A DNA stretch of 47,948 nucleotides, taken from contig JAKVBK010000023.1 in NCBI GenBank assembly GCA_022447275.1, positions 1 to 47,948 of the forward strand, given 5' to 3'. Position 1 is the first letter of the stretch, and the number at the start of each line of letters is the position of its first letter. Positions 15,911-24,531 of this stretch are shown here, in pieces. Below the pieces are notes generated by a model that was given only the letters and a program-made list of their open reading frames with translations, did no database searches and had not been told where the DNA came from. The translations under genes were made by a program, and so were the position numbers. This stretch comes from Oceanicola sp. (lineage in GTDB: Bacteria; Pseudomonadota; Alphaproteobacteria; Rhodobacterales; Rhodobacteraceae).

Positions 15911-17304
15911 TATCCGTCCTCGCGTTCAGCAGCGGCGGGCGCCTGTCTCGACAACCACCGTCCGGCCCCAAAGCGGCCCTCGAAAGCACCGTTCTGGGCA
16001 ATGATCTGCCCCCGCAAAAGCACCGTATCCGGCCATCCTGTCACGGTGGTGCCCTCCCAGGGATTGTATCCCACATTGTCATGCAAATCGTTGGCGCCGT
16101 AGGTCACGCTGCGGCCCGCATCCCAGATCACAAGATCGGCGTCATAGCCTGCCTCTATACGGCCCTTACCCGGCAACCCGTAAAGGTCCGCAGCGGCTGT
16201 GGATGTCAGTTGGACGAAGGCCTCGATGCCCCCTTGCCCGCGTGACACCATCGCATCAAACATCAGCGGCAAGCGCGGCTCTAGGCCTGGCATGCCATTG
16301 GCGATTTGGTGAAAGCCTGCTTGAGGCCCGGCAGATAACTTGCCGGTTTCATCATGGCGGTAAGGCGCATGATCGGAAGACACGAGATCAAGCCCCCCGG
16401 ACAGCAAAGCCCGCCACAGCGCCGCTTGGTCGGCCTCTGTCCGCTGGGGCGGCGAACACATCCACTTTGCCCCATGCGGACGCGACAGGATTTCCTCTGT
16501 CTGAAACAAATAATGCGGACAGGTTTCCGCCCAAACTGGCGCACCTCTTGCCCGCGCGGCCGCCACAGCCTCGACAGCCCCCGCAGCCGAGATGTGGAAC
16601 AGCATGATCTGGGTATCCACGTGTTCCGCAAAACGGCACATGCGCTCCACGGCCTCAATCTCGGCCAGAGGGGGGCGCGAGGCTGCATGATCACGCGGGG
16701 CAAGCCGGCCCTCTGCCAGCAGAGCAGCCCGGCTGCGCGCAATGATGGCATCGTTTTCCGCGTGAATGCAGACCAGCGCGCCATGGGCCCGCGCCGCCGC
16801 CATCGCCGACAGGATCTGACCATCATCCAGCCCGATATTGTAGGTGGTAAACAGCTTGAGCGAACGATGACCGGCCGCAATCTGCCGCGCCAGATCAGAC
16901 TGAAAATCAGCCACACTGGTGTCTGCAATGATGGCGTGAAAGGCGTGATCGATGGCTGCGCCGCGCTTGGCCCGGGCGGCGTAATCGGCCATTGCAGCAG
17001 CAAGCGGCTGGCCTTTTGCCTGCGCGGCAAAGGAGATCACCGTGGTTGTCCCCCCCATCGCAGCCGAGCGCGTGGCGGTTTCCCACGTGTCCGCGTTCAT
17101 CTGGCCCATGCCCGACATCTGTTCAATATGGCAATGGGGGTCGACCCCGCCAGGGCAGAGAAACCGCCCCGCTGCGTCGATCTCATGGCGGGCCGGCCCG
17201 GCCTGACCAACGGTGTCGATCCGGCCCTCCCGGATGCCCAAATCCCCCTCCACGATCCCGGCAGGAGTAACTATGCGGGCGTTGCGAATGGCCGTCTCGA
17301 GCAT
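15910..17304 (-). CDS. Dihydropyrimidinase/hydantoinase-type cyclic amidohydrolase
   Basis: This 464-residue amidohydrolase has a complete binuclear metal site: H57 and H59 (D-P-H-C-H), K150 as the lysine expected to be carboxylated (S-L-K-L-F-T-T-Y), H181 (I-H-A-E-N), H237 (L-F-H-I-S) and D311 (S-S-D-H-A-P-Y). Y155 corresponds to the substrate-binding tyrosine of dihydropyrimidinases. It would open a cyclic amide such as a hydantoin, dihydropyrimidine, allantoin-like ureide or imide. It overlaps the ABC ATPase gene by one base upstream and the VOC gene by one base downstream. Allantoinase and dihydroorotase are alternatives. Context with a racemase favours hydantoinase. Confidence 0.9.
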   Translation of the reverse strand: MLETAIRNARIVTPAGIVEGDLGIREGRIDTVGQAGPARHEIDAAGRFLCPGGVDPHCHIEQMSGMGQMNADTWETATRSAAMGGTTTVISFAAQAKGQPLAAAMADYAARAKRGAAIDHAFHAIIADTSVADFQSDLARQIAAGHRSLKLFTTYNIGLDDGQILSAMAAARAHGALVCIHAENDAIIARSRAALLAEGRLAPRDHAASRPPLAEIEAVERMCRFAEHVDTQIMLFHISAAGAVEAVAAARARGAPVWAETCPHYLFQTEEILSRPHGAKWMCSPPQRTEADQAALWRALLSGGLDLVSSDHAPYRHDETGKLSAGPQAGFHQIANGMPGLEPRLPLMFDAMVSRGQGGIEAFVQLTSTAAADLYGLPGKGRIEAGYDADLVIWDAGRSVTYGANDLHDNVGYNPWEGTTVTGWPDTVLLRGQIIAQNGAFEGRFGAGRWLSRQAPAAAEREDG

Positions 17305-18035
17305 CAGAGCACCCGGCTCAGGAAGGCTGCGGTGCGGGCCTCGCGTGGCGCGCCAAAGATTGTCTCGGGCGGGCCTTCCTCCAGAATGCGGCCCTTGTCC
17401 AGAAAACAGACCTTGTCTGCCACTTCCTGGGCGAAAGCCATCTCATGTGTTGCCAGGATCATCGTCATTCCTTCGGCCCGCAGGCTGCGCAAGACATCCA
17501 GCACTTCGCCCACCAACTCCGGATCCAAGGCGCTGGTGATCTCGTCAAACAGCATGATCTCGGGTTGCATCGCGAGGGCCCGAATGATGGCCACGCGCTG
17601 CTGCTGTCCACCCGACAATTGATCCGGGTAATGCCCCATCCGGTCCCCCAGATTGAAGCGTTCGAACAGGGCCGTCACAGGAGCTTGGAGATCCGAGCGG
17701 CTGCGGCCATGTACCCGGCGCGGCGCCAGCATCACGTTCTCGGCGGCCGTCATATGGGGAAACAGGTTGTAGGATTGAAAGACCATGCCGATCCGCGCCC
17801 GCACCGGTTGGGGATCGAGCCCCGGCTCGGCGATATCGCGACCGTCGAGCAAAATGGTGCCGTCATCGACGGGTTCCAGCAGGTTGATGCAGCGCAGCAA
17901 CGTCGATTTGCCAGAGCCGGATGCCCCGATCAGGCAGACCATCTGGCCCTCCTGGACCGTCAGATCGATGCCCTTGCAGACCTCGTTATCGCCAAAGCGC
18001 TTGCGCACCCCGGACAGAACCAGCTTTGCACTCAT
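17304..18035 (-). CDS. Amino-acid-type ABC transporter ATP-binding protein
   Basis: This 243-residue ATPase has Walker [10 protein letters not shown] at 37-45, the L-S-G-G-Q-Q-Q-R signature, Walker B I-M-L-F-D-E and a D-E-I-T-S-A-L D-loop. The pattern, with L-L-E-P-V-D-D-G after Walker A, is typical of polar amino acid importers (GlnQ/HisP-like). It overlaps the permease gene by four bases upstream and the hydantoinase by one base downstream, so import and ring opening are one transcript. Confidence 0.93.
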   Translation of the reverse strand: MSAKLVLSGVRKRFGDNEVCKGIDLTVQEGQMVCLIGASGSGKSTLLRCINLLEPVDDGTILLDGRDIAEPGLDPQPVRARIGMVFQSYNLFPHMTAAENVMLAPRRVHGRSRSDLQAPVTALFERFNLGDRMGHYPDQLSGGQQQRVAIIRALAMQPEIMLFDEITSALDPELVGEVLDVLRSLRAEGMTMILATHEMAFAQEVADKVCFLDKGRILEEGPPETIFGAPREARTAAFLSRVL

Positions 18036-18871
18036 GTCCGGGCCCTGCGCTGCTTCTGCATCAGGTAATCGGCGTAGCGCGTCGCGGGGATCGTGACCGC
18101 AAGAAAGATCAGCGCAGCCCCCACATAGGGCGTGAAATTGGCCATCAATGACTTGTAGACCCCGGCCTGACGAAAGATTTCAACCGGTCCGATGAAAGAC
18201 AGCAGCGCCACATCCTTTTGCAAGGCAATGAACATGTTCATATTGGCGGGCGCAACATTGCGAATGGCCTGGGGCAGCACCACAAACCGCATGGTATCCT
18301 TCTCGTTCAGCCCCAGTGACGCGGCCGCTGCGCGCTGGCTGCCGTGAATGCTGTCGATCCCGGATCGGATGATCTCCGCCACATAGGCGGCATAGACAAG
18401 GATCAGGGCCAGCGAGCCCCAGATATAAGGCGAATTCCACGGGCGCGGCAGACCAAGCCCGGGAATGCCAAAGCCCACCAGATAGATCACGAGGATCACT
18501 GGCAGGCCCCGAAACACATCCGTGTAAATGGCGCCAAAGAGGCGCAGGGGATAGAGTGCTGGTGCGCGCACATCACGGCATAGGGCAATGACGAGCCCCA
18601 GCACCGCAATCAGCGGCGCGCACCATGCAAAGATGTAGATATTGGTCAGGAAAGCCTCCAGCAAGCCGGGGAAGGTTTTGGCAAACACCTCCCCGTTGAA
18701 GAAGCTGCGCTGGACCTTTTCCCAACCTGGTGCAAGCGGCACCAACAGCACGAGCGCAAGCACGACAGCGGCAGTAGACCCCGCTGCCACACGCATCGCG
18801 CGCTTGCGTTGACGGGCCTCATAGGCCGCACGGCGGGAGAGGCCTCCCGCTGTTGTTTCAGAGCCGCTCAT
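18032..18871 (-). CDS. Amino-acid-type ABC transporter permease
   Basis: This 279-residue permease has one N-terminal hydrophobic helix, a long periplasmic-type loop and a His/Glu/Gln/Arg/opine-type permease domain. [14 protein letters not shown] followed by [11 protein letters not shown] is the EAA loop that contacts the ATPase. [11 protein letters not shown] is also diagnostic. Only one permease gene is present, so it would act as a homodimer. It begins nine bases after the binding-protein gene stops. Confidence 0.92.
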   Translation of the reverse strand: MSGSETTAGGLSRRAAYEARQRKRAMRVAAGSTAAVVLALVLLVPLAPGWEKVQRSFFNGEVFAKTFPGLLEAFLTNIYIFAWCAPLIAVLGLVIALCRDVRAPALYPLRLFGAIYTDVFRGLPVILVIYLVGFGIPGLGLPRPWNSPYIWGSLALILVYAAYVAEIIRSGIDSIHGSQRAAAASLGLNEKDTMRFVVLPQAIRNVAPANMNMFIALQKDVALLSFIGPVEIFRQAGVYKSLMANFTPYVGAALIFLAVTIPATRYADYLMQKQRRART

Positions 18872-18880
18872 CTGCTGGTC

Positions 18881-19705
18881 TTATTCGATCACCGGCACCC
18901 CGGTGGCCTGCTGCAACCACTGCGCCTCAAGCTCGGCCAATGCACCGCTGTCTTTCAGTGCGGCAAGCGCACCATCCACACATTCCTTCAGAGCGTTGCC
19001 GTCTTCCATGAGCAGACCGAACTGGTCAGGCGCCTCGGAACGATCCGCCGGAAACTGTCCCAGGATCGCACCATTCTCGACCACGACAGCCGACAGATAG
19101 AGAGCGGTGGGCAAATCGAACAATGCCGCATCGATCTGGCCCGCCTGCAGTGCCGCGGTGACATCGGTGTTGTCGCCATAGAGCAGCGGATCGCTGTCCG
19201 GCGCGATCAGGCCCGCAATCATCGGAACGGCCGTTGTGGTGGCCACTGCCCCCCATTTCAGGCCCTTGAGGCTGGCGATGGTGGCCTCAGCGCCCCCGTC
19301 CACCACAGCGCCCGTCGTCAGAACGGCCATGGCCGAGGAATAGTAGGGCTCCGAAAAATCGATCATCATCTCGCGTTCGGGCGTGATCGAATACTGCTGC
19401 ATGTTGAAGTCGAAATCCTTGGCGCCGGGCTGGATTGCTTCGTCGAAGGAGGTGCGCACCCACTTCACGGCATCCGCTTCAAAGCCCATCTCGGCAGCCA
19501 CGGCATAAGCGACAGCCGCTTCAAAGCCTTCACCGCTTTCCGGCGCATCGTCGAGCACCCAAGGGTAGTAGGCCGGATTACCGGTGGCGATTGTCAGCAC
19601 GCCTTCTTCCAACGTCTTGCCATCTGCACATCCTGCATGGCCACCCGCCATGGCTGTTGAGGCCATCATCGTTGCCACAAGCGCCGACGTTACTGCAATT
19701 CTCAT
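18881..19705 (-). CDS. ABC transporter substrate-binding protein (family 3)
   Basis: This 274-residue periplasmic binding protein has a signal peptide of about 20 residues ending T-A-M-A. C25 and a later disulphide partner are possible. The pattern matches solute-binding family 3: G-F-E-A-A-V-A-Y-A-V-A-A-E-M-G-F near 80, I-D-F-S-E-P-Y-Y-S-S, and the A-A-L-Q-A-G-Q-I-D-A-A-L-F-D hinge region. AAGGGG lies eight bases upstream of the ATG. It is the first gene of the seven-gene operon that runs to the DapA-family lyase, so transcription probably starts in 19706-19919. The ligand is presumably the ring compound or ureido acid degraded by the operon. Confidence 0.92.
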   Translation of the reverse strand: MRIAVTSALVATMMASTAMAGGHAGCADGKTLEEGVLTIATGNPAYYPWVLDDAPESGEGFEAAVAYAVAAEMGFEADAVKWVRTSFDEAIQPGAKDFDFNMQQYSITPEREMMIDFSEPYYSSAMAVLTTGAVVDGGAEATIASLKGLKWGAVATTTAVPMIAGLIAPDSDPLLYGDNTDVTAALQAGQIDAALFDLPTALYLSAVVVENGAILGQFPADRSEAPDQFGLLMEDGNALKECVDGALAALKDSGALAELEAQWLQQATGVPVIE

Positions 19706-19919
19706 CTCATGATCCCCTTGTTGAAACTGCGGTCAGGTTAGGCACAGGCGCGGGATTGTCCATATCCTGCGCGCAATCTGGCGCGGGTTTTCGCGCAACG
19801 CTTGCGCCCTGGTCCGATCGCATCCGCCACGGGCGCAGACGGTAACGCGCGCTCAGCCCCTCGGGTAGCTGGCGCGGCTGTGAGTTGCACCGCGCCTGCG
19901 GTGATGGCAGCGTGGTCGC
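19706..19919. promoter_or_regulatory. Divergent spacer between the ABC/hydantoinase operon and the subtilase gene
   Basis: This 214-base spacer should hold the promoters of both transcripts. I found no convincing operator palindrome and no regulator gene in the operon, so its control is probably encoded elsewhere. Confidence 0.4.
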
Positions 19920-21182
19920 ATGTTTCGCGTCGCTCTCTTCACTGCGCTGACTTTTGCGTGCTCACCTGCCACCGTGATGGCAGATGTGGCGCTGGTGCAG
20001 CGCGCAGTCGATCAGATCTGCCCGCTCGAGGACATGACCGGCCTCGATGCGCAGGCCCGCCTCCCGGGCGCATGGTTGCTTAATGAAACCCGGCGCCCTG
20101 CAACAGGCATGGCCAATGTGATCGACCTGACATTGGATTTGGGCGCCGAAGGGGTGTTGGAAATCAACCGTCTGCAACCGGGCGGGGGGCTGCGCCGCTT
20201 CACCGTGTCCCTTTTCGCGCGACAGGGCGAAAAACTGGCCCCCGTGCTGCAGGCCGCCGCCGATGGCAGCTGCCGCCTGCGGGCTGGGCGGGCCATCCGC
20301 ACAGAGGCAGACGGCTGGGTGTGGCTCGACCAGTTGGAGGATGATCTGGTCACCCTGCGCTGGTCTGAAATCTTGCAGATGCCATGGCCCGAGGGGCGTG
20401 ATCCCGGGGGGATACGTGTCGCTTTGGTTGACAGTGGCCTCGCCTATAACCTGCCCGGGATCGCCGATCGTCTGGCCCGGGACGCCACGGGGCACCCCCT
20501 TGGGTATGACTTCTGGGACATGGATCCATGGCCCTATGATGGCGATACGGGCCGCAACCCGTTTGCCCCCATCCGACATGGCACAGCAGTGGCCTCCGTT
20601 CTGCTGCGCGAAGCCCCCTCCGCGCAGGTGATCCCTCTGCGCTATCCGCGGCCTGACATGTCCCGGATGGGCGATGTGGTAGCCCATGCCGCAGATGCGG
20701 GCGCCCGTATCCTTGCCATGCCATTGGGCAGCCGATCCGCAGCAGACTGGACCGCCTTTGCCGAAGCGCTCGCCCGGCATGACATGTTGGCCATCGTGTC
20801 CGCTGGCAACAACGGCCAGGACATCGATGCAACGCCGCTCTACCCGGCAACCTTGCCTCTCGACAACATGCTGGTCGTGACCTCCTCGGATGGGTTCGGA
20901 AAACTGGCGGAAGGCTCAAATTGGGGTGGGCAAAGCGTCGATATCATGCTGCCCGCAGAGCGGGTGCCCGTCACAGATTTTCGCGGGGCAGCCGCCACGG
21001 CGTCAGGCTCCAGCTATGCTGTGCCGCGCCTCGCAGCTCTGGCCGTGCGCCTGCTCGAGCGTGATCCAAACCTCGATGCGCGATCACTGCGTGCCGCGCT
21101 TCTGGCCCGCGCCAAGCCTTCACCCTTTGAGGAAGAAGGCCGGCTTGCGGCAGGATGGATCGCCGATCCGTTAGACGACTGA
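19920..21182 (+). CDS. Secreted S8 family (subtilisin-like) serine protease
   Basis: This 420-residue protease has a signal peptide of about 21 residues, an N-terminal region of about 140 residues of its own, and then a subtilase domain. The catalytic triad is intact: D171 (V-A-L-V-D-S-G-L), H220 (R-H-G-T-A-V-A-S) and S365 (A-S-G-S-S-Y-A). The oxyanion asparagine lies in S-A-G-N-N-G at 295-299. G-S-S-Y-A replaces the usual G-T-S-M-A. The ribosome binding site is weak, so the exact start is less sure. It converges on the double-trypsin protein gene, 99 bases away, so two exported serine proteases sit side by side. The N-terminal region may be a substrate-binding or inhibitory module. Confidence 0.88.
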   Translation: MFRVALFTALTFACSPATVMADVALVQRAVDQICPLEDMTGLDAQARLPGAWLLNETRRPATGMANVIDLTLDLGAEGVLEINRLQPGGGLRRFTVSLFARQGEKLAPVLQAAADGSCRLRAGRAIRTEADGWVWLDQLEDDLVTLRWSEILQMPWPEGRDPGGIRVALVDSGLAYNLPGIADRLARDATGHPLGYDFWDMDPWPYDGDTGRNPFAPIRHGTAVASVLLREAPSAQVIPLRYPRPDMSRMGDVVAHAADAGARILAMPLGSRSAADWTAFAEALARHDMLAIVSAGNNGQDIDATPLYPATLPLDNMLVVTSSDGFGKLAEGSNWGGQSVDIMLPAERVPVTDFRGAAATASGSSYAVPRLAALAVRLLERDPNLDARSLRAALLARAKPSPFEEEGRLAAGWIADPLDD

Positions 21183-21281
21183 CCAGCCACCTCCGACAGC
21201 CACATACCTGCGTCGATGCCCCATTGGGGCAACGACCATCTGCAGATCTTTCCGCGTTACCACCGCTGGCGCGCACAGGTC

Positions 21282-23315
21282 TTAGCGGCGCACGGGCGTT
21301 GGTGGCGGGCTATCGATAAAGCGCCGCGCTGCCTGGGCTTGCGCAGGATCGGTTTTCAGCAATTGGGCATAGCCTGCTTCTGCAAGCTCAAGATCGCCTC
21401 CCCAGACGCCGGCCTGAATGGCAAAGCGCAAGCTATTGCTGTCTTGCGGGGCAGCTCCCAGCAGCCAGCGGGCATGGGGCAGCATCTCCTCAAAGCGCGC
21501 GCCAAGCTGCAAGGACACCAATAGCGAAATCCGCGCATTGATCGAGTTGGGCACCTGCGCCACCGCATCACTGTGCAGGGCAATTGCGCCATCGAAATCC
21601 CCAGCCTGCGAGACAACCCGCCCCGCTTCCAGAAGCAGGCCGTGGTTTTCAGCCGCCCGGCAGGCCTGCACGGTCTGCTCTGGCGACCCACCCTCATCGA
21701 TGGCCCCGGAACAGGTGGCAAAGGCTGCCCCCAGTTCCTGTGTAACGCCCGCAGCCTCCGGGGCCTCGCGCAAAGCCAGCAGATGCAGCACTTGCGCCGC
21801 TGGAACCGCTTCGAAACGACCATCCCCGCCGCCCACGGCGATCGCCACCATGCCGCCTGTGGCATCCACCAAAGCGCCACCGCTGACACCGGGCTGCATG
21901 CGGGCTGTCACATGAAGCCGCCCCAGCGGGGCATCGGGATCAGGCTCCGCAAGCAAGTCACCCGGGGCAAATACCCGGATCTCCTGTCGTGCGATATCAG
22001 CCCCAATCGCCTGGAAGGGCGGCACAGACATCGCCGGGGATAGGCGCGGCAGCAGCCCTTCGTCGGGCAGGCCGTCTGCCTGCAGCAAAACCAGATCCCC
22101 GCGGTAGGCCGATGGCACAACACGCGCCATGACAGGCCCGTCAGGGGTATAGATCTCTGCTGTCTCGAAATCGCCCACCACATGGCGGTTCGTCACCAGA
22201 AGGTCTGCGCTGATCCGCGTGGCACTTGCGATCGGATCAAAGCTCGAAACCGGGAAAACAGCCTGGCGTATCTCACAGATCTCCGCGTCATAGGGACAGG
22301 CCGGGTCGGGTGCGCCCACAGCAGCCTGCTCTTGCGCGTCTGGCGCAGCCTCAGGGGGCAGCAAAGCCACCTCCACCGGGCTGGGTTGCCCGTCCCGCTC
22401 CAGCAGCACAGAAACCGCGGGCGCGTCCTGCGGCAGCACGGCAAGGGCTGCGATCACATCGCGCGGGGTGTGCACGCGGCGCCCATTCACCTCGATCAGA
22501 AGGTCGCCTTCCTGCACGCCGGCCAATGCCGCTGGGCCGGCCGCGTCGAGGGCAGTGACAACCGGTGCTGCAAGGCGTGCGCTCTGGGTGCGATCAGGGG
22601 GCATCAAACGCCAGCCCGGACGCGGATAGCGCACTGCCCCATCGGTGATCAAAGCGTCTGCAACGCGCTCCAACAATGCGGCGGACACAGCGAACGTGAT
22701 GCCAATATCGGTATCGCCCTCAGAGGCGAAAATGGCCGACACCATCCCGATGAGGCGCCCTTCCCCATCCACCAACGCACCACCAGATGTGCCCGGATTT
22801 GCGCTGGCATCGGTCTGGATGAAATCTTCGACGGGGTTGAAGCCCGCGTTGCTCACCCCCGTTGCCGAGACCACGCCACAGGTCACAGACAGACCCAGTC
22901 CAAACGCGTTCCCGATCGCGCAAGCCCGGCTGGCAAGGGCGGGGTCACGCAGCGTCTCAAAGGGGGGCAGAGCGGCGGCGACTTCCAGCAATGCGATATC
23001 GCTGGCAGCATCATGGCCAAGCATCCGCGCAGGCAGAATGCGTCCATCGGAAAGCCGAACATCCACACGTTCGGCGGGCGCCACCACATGCCAAGCCGTG
23101 GCGACGATGCCCGGCCTGAGCACCACCCCGGCCCCTTCAGGCGCAGCCCCCGGCGGCTGTGCAGCGCCGCCTTGTGGCTGGCCCGGCCAGACCGGCAAAA
23201 CCGACACGACAGAGCGCAGGGTTTCGCGGTTTATGCCGTTTGCCGAAGCGCCCCCCCCAGACAGGCCAAGACCAAGGCCGATCACCATCACCAGCGCGAA
23301 AAAGCAGCGTTGCAT
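21282..23315 (-). CDS. Exported protein with two trypsin-like domains, a PDZ domain and TPR-like repeats
   Basis: This 677-residue protein has a signal peptide ending near A-S-A (residue 25). Domain 1 (about 30-225) is an S1C (HtrA-like) protease with H77 (T-A-W-H-V-V), D106 (S-D-I-A-L-L) and S177 (N-P-G-T-S-G-G). A PDZ-like domain follows (about 245-320; A-A-L-A-G-V-Q-E-G-D-L-L-I-E-V-N-G). Domain 2 (about 340-515) repeats the triad as H378 (T-N-R-H-V-V), D407 (Y-R-G-D-L-V-L-L) and S478 (Q-P-G-V-S-G-G). The last 130 residues look like TPR helices. The ATG at 23315 has AGGAGA upstream. HtrA proteins have one protease domain, so two complete triads in one chain are unusual. A periplasmic quality-control or processing role is inferred. 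Confidence 0.85.
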   Translation of the reverse strand: MQRCFFALVMVIGLGLGLSGGGASANGINRETLRSVVSVLPVWPGQPQGGAAQPPGAAPEGAGVVLRPGIVATAWHVVAPAERVDVRLSDGRILPARMLGHDAASDIALLEVAAALPPFETLRDPALASRACAIGNAFGLGLSVTCGVVSATGVSNAGFNPVEDFIQTDASANPGTSGGALVDGEGRLIGMVSAIFASEGDTDIGITFAVSAALLERVADALITDGAVRYPRPGWRLMPPDRTQSARLAAPVVTALDAAGPAALAGVQEGDLLIEVNGRRVHTPRDVIAALAVLPQDAPAVSVLLERDGQPSPVEVALLPPEAAPDAQEQAAVGAPDPACPYDAEICEIRQAVFPVSSFDPIASATRISADLLVTNRHVVGDFETAEIYTPDGPVMARVVPSAYRGDLVLLQADGLPDEGLLPRLSPAMSVPPFQAIGADIARQEIRVFAPGDLLAEPDPDAPLGRLHVTARMQPGVSGGALVDATGGMVAIAVGGGDGRFEAVPAAQVLHLLALREAPEAAGVTQELGAAFATCSGAIDEGGSPEQTVQACRAAENHGLLLEAGRVVSQAGDFDGAIALHSDAVAQVPNSINARISLLVSLQLGARFEEMLPHARWLLGAAPQDSNSLRFAIQAGVWGGDLELAEAGYAQLLKTDPAQAQAARRFIDSPPPTPVRR

Positions 23316-23514
23316 CGTTGTCTCCTGCGTCGGGGCTGGGCGGAGGCTTCGCGCAGTTCTGCCCGATCCTCTTCCAGCGCGCGTGGGGCACGTTGTGGGG
23401 CTGCTGAGGATCGCGCCCCGCAGCCGAATACATTCCTTTTCTAATGTGGCCCGGCATGGGCAAAGCGGCAAGCACTCAAGGCCGCCGACGTGTTTGCCTT
23501 GCCTGCAACGGTGT

Positions 23515-24354
23515 TCAGACGGGCGTGTTCTCTGCCTTGTCATAGCTGACAAAGGCAAAGCGCGTCCCATCGGGAGACCAGCTCGGCACATTCAAGCTGC
23601 CTTGCCCGCCGTGGATTTCCGCAAGAATGCGCGGCGCACCGCCCGCCGCCGACATGATCCGGAGTTGCACATCCCGGCCCGCAGGATGGCCCTGTGTGCC
23701 CGCCGGGTAGGATAGATAGCACACCTGCTTGCCATCAGGGGATGGGTGGGCGAACCAGTCCACGCGTTGGCCGTCCGTCATCTGCTCGGCTGCGGTGCCA
23801 TCGCGGCGCATACGCCACAGCGCCATTGCCCCGCTGCGATCCGAATTGAACCAGATCCAGCGCCCATCCGGGGTGCTGTCAGGGCCGTCATAATGCCCCT
23901 CCCCACCGATCAGAAGCGTCTCGGCGCCCGTGTCCAATGCACAGCGCGCAATTCCAAAGCGGCCCTCGCGGACGCAGGTGTATAGCAGGTGACGGCTGTC
24001 CGGTGTCCAACCATGCAGCCATGACGGCACCTGTGCGGTAAGGCGCCGGGTGGGCCCACCGGTGGCCGCGCGCAGGTAGATGCAGGATTTGCCCGTCTCG
24101 GTCTTGTCGCAAAAACCCAGCCAGCGCCCATCAGGCGAGGGGGCGTGGTCATTGTTGAGCTGCTCCCAACCGTTGGTTGCAACGGGATGCAGATCAGGAG
24201 ACGCGAGCGGCACGCGAAAAAGGCGCCCCTCCGCATTCACCAGCAAAGCGTCACCATCGGGCATCCAGTTGGGTGCCTCAATATGCCGTGTGCTGCGCAA
24301 AATGGTCTCAATGCGGCCTGTGGCAGGTGTGATGATGTTCAAAGATGCGGCCAC
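23515..24354 (-). CDS. TolB-like beta-propeller protein (PD40 repeats)
   Basis: This 279-residue protein is built of repeated WD40-like PD40 units: the recurring patterns are A-P-S-P-D-G-R-W-L-G-F, S-T-P-D-G-R-W-I-W-F, H-P-S-P-D-G-K-Q-V-C-Y and W-S-P-D-G-T-R-F-A-F. There is no signal peptide, unlike true TolB, and the Tol-Pal partner genes are absent. It is therefore a cytoplasmic six- or seven-blade propeller of unknown binding partner. It lies 200 bases upstream of the double-protease gene and 177 bases downstream of gcdH, on the same strand. Co-transcription with either is possible but not shown by spacing. Confidence 0.8.
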   Translation of the reverse strand: MAASLNIITPATGRIETILRSTRHIEAPNWMPDGDALLVNAEGRLFRVPLASPDLHPVATNGWEQLNNDHAPSPDGRWLGFCDKTETGKSCIYLRAATGGPTRRLTAQVPSWLHGWTPDSRHLLYTCVREGRFGIARCALDTGAETLLIGGEGHYDGPDSTPDGRWIWFNSDRSGAMALWRMRRDGTAAEQMTDGQRVDWFAHPSPDGKQVCYLSYPAGTQGHPAGRDVQLRIMSAAGGAPRILAEIHGGQGSLNVPSWSPDGTRFAFVSYDKAENTPV

Positions 24355-24473
24355 GCTACCACTCTACAGATGCCAGGCAATCAGGCCAGAGCGGGCACAG
24401 ATCTTGGTGTGCAGAGTGGTCAAGCTCGGCCAATAAGACCGCTCCGCGTCGGGCTGCCAAGATGCAAATTGCC

Positions 24474-24501
24474 CTGCCCCGCTACAGACTGCGCGGGGCA
24501 G
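24474..24501 (-). terminator. Possible terminator hairpin downstream of the gcdH operon
   Basis: A perfect 9-bp GC-rich stem (CTGCCCCGC at 24474-24482, GCGGGGCAG at 24493-24501) with a 10-base loop lies 30 bases beyond the gcdH stop. It lacks a clear U-run on the minus strand, so it may need Rho or serve in RNA processing. Confidence 0.45.
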
Positions 24502-24531
24502 AGCAAACCATCAAATCCGAAGCCTTCAGCC

